Source: SVQP01 sp045594445
Lineage (GTDB): Bacteria; Bacillota; Clostridia; Oscillospirales; CAG-272
Direction of reading: 5' to 3'
Length of the DNA stretch: 10,603 bases
Assembly: GCA_045594445.1 (NCBI GenBank)
Contig: JAZNYL010000064.1
Location: 1 to 10,603, forward strand
Of the stretch, positions 5,304-10,603 are shown in pieces (the first letter of the stretch is position 1; each line of letters starts with the position of its first letter). The notes under the pieces are model-generated. The model made no database searches, was not told the DNA's origin, and worked only from the letters and a program-made list of their open reading frames with translations. The position numbers and the translations under genes are program-made.

Positions 5304-6529
5304 GCGAATACAACACGCAACTGCAAACCGCTGCGCAGCTGATCATGCTGGCAGCAAAGAACAATTTTCTCAAAAAAGCAATCCTCTCCCGCCACACAGA
5401 TGGCGACGCCATCAAAACCACGCTGACCGTGCGAGTAATTGGTGGCCGTCCCTGTCTGCAGGCCGAATCCTTACACACCGACAACAAGGCCAAGCACAAA
5501 AATCTGGAGATCGGCGACACCGATTCGCTGCAAGCTCTGCTATCCCTGTTAGCTACAGCCGGACAGATCAATATTTTGACCACGCTTGGTGACGCAGAAT
5601 ACCGCACGAGCAAATCCGGTAAGGTCACCTTGCTGGGCGGCGACGCGCTTATGCGCAAGCTGAACGGTGCCGCGCCGGCAGTACCCACCGTACAAGCGCT
5701 TTTCAATAATCGCGAAAAGCAATATATCCTGAGTGGCAACGAGCCCTTTCTGATCAAGCTGGAGGTCAGCGACAAAAACGGCCGCGTGCATGACAAAAAG
5801 CGCGCCAAATTCCGTCAGATCAATCGCTTTTTGGAGCTTGTGCGCGATATTGAGGATAAACTGCCCGCCACAGGCACGCTGCGCATCTGCGATCTCTGCT
5901 GCGGAAAAAGCTACCTTTCCTTTGCCGTTTACCACTATTTTGCCATTATCAAGGGCCGAGACGTGCGCATGACCGGCGTGGATCTCAAGCCGGACGTGAT
6001 TGAATTCTGCTCCGCTACCGCGCGCGACCTTGGCTTTGACGGTCTGGAATTCTTGTGCGGTGACGTAGGTAAATATCACACCGACGACCACGTGCATCTG
6101 GTCATTTCGCTGCACGCATGCGACGTTGCCACCGATCTGGTGCTTTCCCGCGCGTTGGCATTTGAGGCTGACGTCATTCTCTCAACCCCCTGCTGCCACC
6201 ACGCCATGAGCCCCGCACTCGCCTGCCCCGAGCTCGACTTTATTGCCAAGCATTCCATTCTGCGCCAAAAACTCTGCGACGCCGCGACCGACGCGCTACG
6301 ACTCAAGATTTTGGAGGCGCACGGATATTCCACCGCGGCTCTTGAGCTGATTGACCCCGAGGAAACGCCCAAAAACGTGCTTTTGCGCGGCGTGCGCAAA
6401 AAGCGTCCCGACCCTGCCGCCATGCAGGCGGCACGCGCCGAGGCAGAGCGCATCCGCGCATTTCTGCTCGGCGACGCGTCCCCTTGGTGGTCGGACGTCA
6501 ATACCTACAAGAAAGGACTTGAATCATGA
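5300..6529 (+). CDS. Class I SAM-dependent methyltransferase (Methyltransf_32 type)
   Basis: The 409-residue protein has an N-terminal domain of about 180 residues without a recognised fold, then a Rossmann methyltransferase domain. Seen: motif I ICDLCCGKSYLSF (196-208), the acidic end of strand 2 in TGVDLKP (D228), SLHACDVATD (270-279) and STPCCHHAM (295-303). The DLCCGK, HACD and PCC(H/Q)H combination is characteristic of the family that includes eukaryotic METTL25/GSTCD-type proteins (PF13679). The substrate is unknown; an RNA or protein target is plausible. It is probably cytoplasmic. The first bases overlap the PlsY-like stop as ATGA, and its own stop overlaps the next gene the same way, so translation of all three is probably coupled. 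The C-terminus is Ala/Arg-rich (370-390), then ends in a short tail with WW (396-397). Confidence 0.87.
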   Translation: MSEYNTQLQTAAQLIMLAAKNNFLKKAILSRHTDGDAIKTTLTVRVIGGRPCLQAESLHTDNKAKHKNLEIGDTDSLQALLSLLATAGQINILTTLGDAEYRTSKSGKVTLLGGDALMRKLNGAAPAVPTVQALFNNREKQYILSGNEPFLIKLEVSDKNGRVHDKKRAKFRQINRFLELVRDIEDKLPATGTLRICDLCCGKSYLSFAVYHYFAIIKGRDVRMTGVDLKPDVIEFCSATARDLGFDGLEFLCGDVGKYHTDDHVHLVISLHACDVATDLVLSRALAFEADVILSTPCCHHAMSPALACPELDFIAKHSILRQKLCDAATDALRLKILEAHGYSTAALELIDPEETPKNVLLRGVRKKRPDPAAMQAARAEAERIRAFLLGDASPWWSDVNTYKKGLES

Positions 6530-9468
6530 AAAAACTTCGCCTCATCTCTCTGCTGATCGCGACTCTGTTGCTTACCGCATCCACAGCAGCCTTGGCAATT
6601 CCTTCTTCTGCCGAACAAGACGCTTACGTAGCGCCCGCCTTTTGCGTTGATTTCAACGACAAGCAAAACGTTTCGGCATGCTTTGACGCCCTGGGCTGCG
6701 TCGGAACGTACAACGGCAGCCAGCAGGCCATGCAGATTTTGTTCGAGGACAACCACGACGGCTACTGCTTTGACCCTTACATGAACCTGGCTCTGCCCAC
6801 AGGCTCGGTGGACATTGCAAAATATCACTTCATGGCGCTCTTAGTCAAGACCAACGACGTAACGCGCGGCGGTCAGATGCGTCTGCGCTCGGCAACCACC
6901 GCCGATCAGTACCCCTTCTTCAATTTCAAATACCAGGATACCGACGACTGGCAGGTGGTGATCATTGACCTGACCGACAAAAAGACGGTAGGTGCTTTCC
7001 CCCCTTCCATGAGCATCAGCGGCGCGCTGACCAATCTGCGCCTTGATATGTTTGACAACTTCTGTGACCCTGACGTGCAATACTTCCTCAAGGCCTACGG
7101 TCTTTACGAAACCCGCGCCGACGCAGAAACCTTTATCTATTTTGAAAGTGAGGTATCAAACGAGCCCGTGTTACCCGACATTGATTACAGCTCCTTCTGG
7201 AGAGGCGAGGGCTTTGCCACCCCTGCAAACGAGCACCGCATGAACTGGGTTGCCTATGGCTTTGGCAAGAATTACCAAGCACAGGTTGACCAGCTTTTAG
7301 GCCAGGGATACGGCGGCATTGTTTCCAACGTCAACTTCAACCAGCAGTACCTCAAGGATGAAAGCGAATTTACCCTTCTGCGCGACACCTACCTTTACGG
7401 TAAGCAGAACGACATGACGCTCTGGATCTACGACGAATACCAGTGGCCCAGCGGCACGGCCTACGGCCAGGTACTGGACACCGACGCCTCCTGGCGTTCA
7501 ACCGGTATTGAGCACTTCCGGATAGCTCTTGACAAGGCAAAATACACCTACACCCCCAGAGCCGGCATTGACCTGGAGATCAAGCTGGCCACCGTCAAAT
7601 CCGCAGGCAAGACCTGGACGCCCGAGGTAAACGGTACCACCCTCTCCTTCGACCTGACAAGCGAGATCAGCGGCGAATGCCTGCTTGATATTTACGTTTT
7701 GCGCTACACCGACGACCACGAGCAGGATCGCACCGATTTTTCCACGCTCTATCACCCCGACCTCTTGCGTCCCGAAGCAGTTGCCCGCTTTATTGAGCTG
7801 ACGCACAAGCACTACCAAAGCTCCTTTGGCACGGATTTCTCCATGGTTGAATCCTTCTTTACAGACGAGCCCAGCCTTGGCAACCGCGACATGGACGACT
7901 ACATCGTCTGGACCGACGGTCTTGAGCAGAAGTTCAAGGAAAAATACGGCTACGATCTGCAGCTTCCTCTGCTCTTTGAGGGCCGCGACGAGGAAGCACA
8001 GCGCATGCGCATCCACTACTATTCCCTGATTGCCGACCTATTCAAGACCTCTTACATTGACCAGATTTCCGCTTGGTGTGAGGCAAACGGCACAGCGTCC
8101 TCCGGACACCTGCTCTTTGAGGAGAACATGAACGACCACGTGGAGACCTACGGCGGCGATTTCATGCAAATCATCGGCGGCATGACCATTCCCGGAGCAG
8201 ACACCTTGTGGATTCACCCCAACCAGCTGCTCTCCGAGTGCTTTATCGGTAACCACATGGGTCTTCGCTACGTGGCAAGTGCTGCGCGCAACGCGGGCAA
8301 GAGCGACGTTATGCTGGAATATAACCCCTCTGCAGTTTCCACCGACGATTTCCAGAACGATAAAATGGGCGCATCGATCGGCGGTGCAACGCTGACGCGT
8401 CTGTTCGGCTCTACCATCTACAACGTCATCAATCCCCAATACGACTACTCTTATGACGAGATCAATTACCTCAACACCTACGTTGGCCGCCTGAACACCA
8501 TTCTGGACGGCACACGCGAGGCGGGTGACATGGCCATCTTCTATCCCATTGCCACCATTCAGGCACTGCATAACGCGGACGACGTGCACTCCGCCGAGCG
8601 TGGTGAGAGCACCGAGGCAGTTGAGCTCAACCGCAACTTTACCCAGCTCTGTCTGGATCTCTTGCAAAGACAAGTGCTCTATACCGTCATTGACGACCAA
8701 AGCATCTGCGCCGCAACCGTGACCACCGACGGCAGACTGGTGATTGGCAACGGCTCTTACCGCACCATTGTGCTGGCCTATGGCGAATACATTTCCGCCG
8801 AGGCTGCCGAAAAGCTGGCGCTGTTCAAGGAGGCAGGCGGTAATGTGGTATTCGTGGCAACCGGCTACGAGGACTACAAGACCACCGGCACCGAGGGCAA
8901 CGCGCGCGTGGCTGCTGCCATGGAAAAGCTGGCGGATTGCGATCAGTTTAAGGCAAGCGTGGCAGCAACCCGCATTTCCAAGATGGCGCACAACGCAATG
9001 AAGCTGACCGCGCTGGACACGCTCAACACCAGAAACGTCCTGTACGGCGACTTTATCGACGCAGAGCACGATATCACCTTCGTCGCCAACAGCACCGCTC
9101 TTGACGGTAAGGCAACGCTGGCATTTACCGACGACTACGACGGCGCTTACACCGTTTATTATCCGGGCACCGGCCTGATCGTGAGCGGCAGCGGTAACAG
9201 CGTGGATATTGATCTGCCCGCATATTGCGCGGTCCTGATTATGCGCGAGGACAAGAACGAGACCGAGGACGTCCCCTTTGAGTCCGCCACCGAGGCAGAA
9301 ACCTTTGCTCCCGAAACCGAGAGTGAGAGCGCAGGCGAGGGCGAGGTTGAAGCGACCACCGAGGACGCTGCAAGCAAGGGCGGATGCAAGTCCGTGGTAG
9401 GCGCGATTCCCGCAATCGCTGCAGCTGCAGCAGGCGCGGTTGTCCTGACCAAGAAAAAGAGAAAGTAA
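6526..9468 (+). CDS. Secreted, membrane-anchored glycoside-hydrolase-like protein (GH106-like)
   Basis: The 980-residue product starts with a signal peptide (basic KKLR, hydrophobic core to about 20, cleavage likely after ALA at 24). Residues 35-205 look like a beta-sandwich or binding domain. From about 235 a TIM-barrel-type region carries LWIYDEYQWPSGTA (299-312), FFTDEPSLG (444-452), and HLLFEEN (528-534). The YDE..WPSG and TDEP signatures occur in large hydrolases related to GH106 alpha-L-rhamnosidases; E448 and E532/E533 are candidate catalytic acids. Residues 730-780 resemble a GATase-like accessory fold and 840-905 a C-terminal beta domain. A Glu/Thr-rich linker (908-950) leads to KGGCKSVVG (951-959), a short Ala-rich span and KKKRK. 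The start overlaps the methyltransferase stop (ATGA), preceded by GAAAGGA. A polysaccharide or glycoprotein substrate is likely; the exact family and sugar are uncertain. Confidence 0.72.
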   Translation: MKKLRLISLLIATLLLTASTAALAIPSSAEQDAYVAPAFCVDFNDKQNVSACFDALGCVGTYNGSQQAMQILFEDNHDGYCFDPYMNLALPTGSVDIAKYHFMALLVKTNDVTRGGQMRLRSATTADQYPFFNFKYQDTDDWQVVIIDLTDKKTVGAFPPSMSISGALTNLRLDMFDNFCDPDVQYFLKAYGLYETRADAETFIYFESEVSNEPVLPDIDYSSFWRGEGFATPANEHRMNWVAYGFGKNYQAQVDQLLGQGYGGIVSNVNFNQQYLKDESEFTLLRDTYLYGKQNDMTLWIYDEYQWPSGTAYGQVLDTDASWRSTGIEHFRIALDKAKYTYTPRAGIDLEIKLATVKSAGKTWTPEVNGTTLSFDLTSEISGECLLDIYVLRYTDDHEQDRTDFSTLYHPDLLRPEAVARFIELTHKHYQSSFGTDFSMVESFFTDEPSLGNRDMDDYIVWTDGLEQKFKEKYGYDLQLPLLFEGRDEEAQRMRIHYYSLIADLFKTSYIDQISAWCEANGTASSGHLLFEENMNDHVETYGGDFMQIIGGMTIPGADTLWIHPNQLLSECFIGNHMGLRYVASAARNAGKSDVMLEYNPSAVSTDDFQNDKMGASIGGATLTRLFGSTIYNVINPQYDYSYDEINYLNTYVGRLNTILDGTREAGDMAIFYPIATIQALHNADDVHSAERGESTEAVELNRNFTQLCLDLLQRQVLYTVIDDQSICAATVTTDGRLVIGNGSYRTIVLAYGEYISAEAAEKLALFKEAGGNVVFVATGYEDYKTTGTEGNARVAAAMEKLADCDQFKASVAATRISKMAHNAMKLTALDTLNTRNVLYGDFIDAEHDITFVANSTALDGKATLAFTDDYDGAYTVYYPGTGLIVSGSGNSVDIDLPAYCAVLIMREDKNETEDVPFESATEAETFAPETESESAGEGEVEATTEDAASKGGCKSVVGAIPAIAAAAAGAVVLTKKKRK

Positions 9469-9476
9469 AAAATGAT

Positions 9477-9507
9477 AAGAGGTCGGAAAAATCCGACCTC
9501 TTTTTTT
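9477..9507. terminator. Terminator between the hydrolase gene and queT
   Basis: AAGAGGTCGGA (9477-9487) pairs fully with TCCGACCTCTT (9492-9502) around AAAA, followed by a T-run to 9507. It begins nine bases after the hydrolase stop. The queT stop codon (minus strand, 9508-9506) sits in the same T-run, so the convergent genes share the hairpin; on the minus strand the following TTATCATTTTTT is a weaker but usable U-tract. Confidence 0.92.
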
Positions 9508-10045
9508 ACATACGATATGCTCTGAAGATCTTTTCCCTTCTGGGATACAGCGCGGTGAACAACACAAGACCGAGCAGCCAGGCGGACAAAATTTCGCCCA
9601 CACCCACGGTGACGAAAAAATACCACACGTTGCCGGGCAGCATGTAGGCAAATTTGAGCACGGGGGGCATGATCAGCACGTTTGCCACCACGGCGGGAAT
9701 GCCCGCAAGCAATCCGCACAGACGCGGACGCTCCCGGCACACCTTGCCGATCAGAAAGGTTGCAACCGCTCCGATCAGGGTTGCAAGGGAACCGAAAATG
9801 ACGTCCTGCCAGATACAACCGCTCATAAGATTGGAGAGCAGGCAGCCGATAAACAACCCCGGAATGGCCGCGGGCGTGAACACGGGCAGGATGCAAAGTG
9901 CCTCGGAAAGACGCAGCTGAATGGGATAATTGGCAAGACCTACGGCGTTGACCAGCATGGTCAGCACCACGTAAAGTGCCGCGATCAGGCCGCCCTCTGC
10001 CATATACAGAGCGGCACGCTTGGAAGAATGGATGCTTTTTTTCAT
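9506..10045 (-). CDS. queT: QueT, substrate-binding (S) subunit of a queuosine-precursor ECF transporter
   Basis: The 179-residue, strongly hydrophobic protein matches the QueT family (PF06177). Such proteins bind a queuosine precursor such as preQ1 or queuine and work with a shared energising module (EcfA, EcfA', EcfT) in the membrane. Seen: the N-terminal GGLIAALYVVLT span (18-29), the conserved IQLRLSEALCILPVF block (42-56), PGLFIGCLLSN (62-72), DVIFGSLATLIGA (81-93) and later spans near 110-135 and 140-165, with a basic C-terminal end. The length is normal. AAAGGA (10061-10056) lies ten bases before the ATG. No ECF ATPase or T subunit is in the window, as expected for a group II system with a shared module. 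Its leader looks like a preQ1 riboswitch, which fits the function independently. Confidence 0.93.
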   Translation of the reverse strand: MKKSIHSSKRAALYMAEGGLIAALYVVLTMLVNAVGLANYPIQLRLSEALCILPVFTPAAIPGLFIGCLLSNLMSGCIWQDVIFGSLATLIGAVATFLIGKVCRERPRLCGLLAGIPAVVANVLIMPPVLKFAYMLPGNVWYFFVTVGVGEILSAWLLGLVLFTALYPRREKIFRAYRM

Positions 10046-10061
10046 TTTTGGGGAATCCTTT

Positions 10062-10104
10062 CCGTAGTTTTGTTTTTGCGGTGAGGATGGTCACGAACTC
10101 ACCG
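10062..10104 (-). ncRNA. Candidate preQ1-I riboswitch in the queT leader
   Basis: Read on the minus strand: P1 5' strand CGGTGAG (10104-10098), loop TTCGTGACCATC, P1 3' strand CTCACCG (10085-10079), an A-rich stretch GCAAAAACAAAA, then CTACGG that touches the ribosome binding site. CGTG in the loop (10095-10092) can pair with TACG (10066-10063), with one G-U pair, to form an H-type pseudoknot. A five-to-seven-pair stem, a loop opening with UUC, an A-rich tail and a tail CUA are the hallmarks of preQ1-I aptamers. The position next to GGAAAGGA suggests that ligand binding hides the ribosome binding site. The gene controlled, queT, is a known preQ1 regulon member. Class assignment is by eye. Confidence 0.72.
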
Positions 10105-10134
10105 TGCCGTTGCCTTTCGGCTACAACATGGGCT

Positions 10135-10163
10135 ATTATAGCACACGTTCGCAAAAATTACAA
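10135..10163 (-). promoter_or_regulatory. Promoter of queT
   Basis: On the minus strand TTGTAA (10163-10158) and TATAAT (10140-10135) are 17 bases apart, with TGC before the -10. The transcript would begin near 10128, giving a leader of about 80 bases that contains a small GCC-GAAA-GGC hairpin (10121-10112) and the riboswitch-like fold. Confidence 0.82.
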
Positions 10164-10210
10164 GTCGTTTGCATAAAAATCTCCCGCGGCGGGCAAAATA
10201 AGCACAGATC

Positions 10211-10220
10211 AAAAAGGGGG
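10211..10220 (+). promoter_or_regulatory. Ribosome binding site deciding the start of the small membrane protein
   Basis: AAAAAGGGGG ends one base before an ATG at 10222 but seven bases before the in-frame ATG at 10228. Spacing makes 10228 the likely start and the protein 72 rather than 74 residues. Confidence 0.7.
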
Positions 10221-10227
10221 AATGGAT

Positions 10228-10446
10228 ATGTTATTTGATAAGAAAACCATGATCATGGCCATGGGCGGCCTTGCTCTGATGGCGGTTGCCGCAGTAACAG
10301 TCGGCGTAATGGTACACAAGCAGACAAACAAGATCCGCGCCAATATGCGCTCGGTCAGCCGCGGCATTTACAATTTCGGCACGGCGTTGCAGCTGCTTTC
10401 GGGCGCAGGCGCCGAGGACGATTGCGAAAATTGCGTTGTTTGCTAA
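10228..10446 (+). CDS. Small single-span membrane protein with C-terminal CxxCxxC
   Basis: The 72-residue product was not recognised. It has a short basic N-terminus (LFDKK), one Met/Ala/Val-rich membrane span (8-29), a basic amphipathic stretch (HKQTNKIRANMRSVSRGIYNF, in which R37, R41 and R45 are spaced along a helix), and a tail EDDCENCVVC whose Cys residues 66, 69 and 72 form CxxCxxC; the last residue is Cys. The tail could bind a metal or take part in redox or disulphide chemistry, but this is inference. The ATG at 10228 is chosen for its seven-base distance from AGGGGG. No clear promoter was found: TTGCAT at 10169 lacks a good -10 partner. A terminator follows. It is divergent from queT with no evident link. 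Coding status is well supported by the ribosome site and terminator. Confidence 0.78.
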   Translation: MLFDKKTMIMAMGGLALMAVAAVTVGVMVHKQTNKIRANMRSVSRGIYNFGTALQLLSGAGAEDDCENCVVC

Positions 10447-10455
10447 ACAAAAACA

Positions 10456-10473
10456 TCAGCCTCATGGGGCTGA
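10456..10473. other. Short hairpin after the small membrane protein gene
   Basis: TCAGCC (10456-10461) and GGCTGA (10468-10473) pair around TCATGG, followed by AAAATTT rather than a T-run. It starts ten bases after the stop codon and may help 3'-end stability; it is too weak to call a terminator. Confidence 0.4.
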
Positions 10474-10495
10474 AAATTTAGCGGAAAATAACGAA

Positions 10496-10533
10496 AAAGC
10501 AGAAGTCATTGATGGCTTCTGCTTTCGGTTTTT
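10496..10533 (+). terminator. Rho-independent terminator of the small membrane protein gene
   Basis: AAAGCAGAAGTCA (10496-10508) pairs over 13 positions, one of them G-U, with TGGCTTCTGCTTT (10513-10525) around a TTGA loop. CGG and five Ts follow. It lies 50 bases after the stop codon. Confidence 0.85.
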
Positions 10534-10551
10534 ATGATGCGCAGCCCTGCC

Positions 10552-10603
10552 CGTGTCATCCTGAGCGGAACGAAGTGGAGTCGAACGCGGAGCGCGACAC
10601 GCA
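10552..10603. repeat. Start of a dispersed intergenic repeat, bounded by an inverted repeat
   Basis: CGTGTC (10552-10557) and GACACG (10596-10601) are exact inverted ends around the GTCATCCTGAGCGGAACGAA-type core. This core belongs to a widespread class of non-coding bacterial repeats known from many genomes (GTCATCCTGAGCG...AAG). The window ends here, so the full extent is unknown. Confidence 0.55.

Noticed and set aside
8038..9651. Minus-strand open frame of 537 codons and the overlapping frame at 9159-10154
   Set aside because: Both are shadows of the hydrolase and queT genes, crossing the shared terminator, with no family signature.
10062..10104. Simple transcription attenuator instead of a riboswitch
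   Set aside because: The stem is followed by an A-rich stretch rather than a T-run, so it cannot act as a terminator on the queT strand.

Overview
The window looks like chromosomal DNA from an anaerobic gut-type member of the Bacillota (class Clostridia, probably near the Oscillospirales or Christensenellales). This rests on an intermediate GC content, AGGAGG-like ribosome binding sites, TTGACA/TATAAT promoters with extended -10 elements, a QueT-type vitamin-transporter gene, a secreted protein ending in an acidic Thr/Glu linker with a GGCxS membrane tail, and hairpin-rich intergenic repeats of a type familiar from such genomes. No rRNA, tRNA, CRISPR array, transposase or phage gene is visible.

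Layout. (1) 1-913, minus: the N-terminal 304 residues of a MATE-family exporter, cut by the window edge. (2) 914-1084: divergent promoter region; the rightward promoter is strong and carries a dyad and a 13-bp direct repeat. (3) 1085-2407, plus: a GH4 NAD/Mn-dependent alpha-galactosidase (MelA-like), monocistronic and closed by a strong terminator. (4) 2408-2947: a gene-free stretch filled by a modular inverted repeat of about 410 bp made of hairpins, lying between two very similar terminators. (5) 2948-4366, minus: two tandem paralogous membrane proteins of unknown function, driven by a near-consensus promoter. (6) 4542-9468, plus: a three-gene operon joined by ATGA stop/start overlaps. It holds a divergent PlsY-like membrane protein with changed active-site motifs, a Methyltransf_32-type SAM methyltransferase, and a large secreted, membrane-anchored glycoside-hydrolase-like protein; a terminator at 9477-9507 follows. 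(7) 9506-10163, minus: queT, the substrate-binding subunit of a queuosine-precursor ECF transporter, with a leader that folds like a preQ1-I riboswitch. (8) 10228-10446, plus: a 72-residue single-span membrane protein ending in CxxCxxC, followed by a terminator and the start of a dispersed repeat running off the end.

How the genes fit together. Two genes, the GH4 enzyme and the secreted hydrolase, point to use of plant or host glycans: the secreted enzyme would act outside the cell and GH4 would cleave imported alpha-galactosides in the cytoplasm. They lie in different transcription units with no sugar transporter in view, so a joint pathway is only an inference. QueT and its leader form a self-contained queuosine salvage unit. 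The most interesting items are the inverted modular repeat, the altered PlsY-like protein coupled to a methyltransferase, the preQ1-type leader, and the paired membrane proteins sharing an RxWxAWIP motif.
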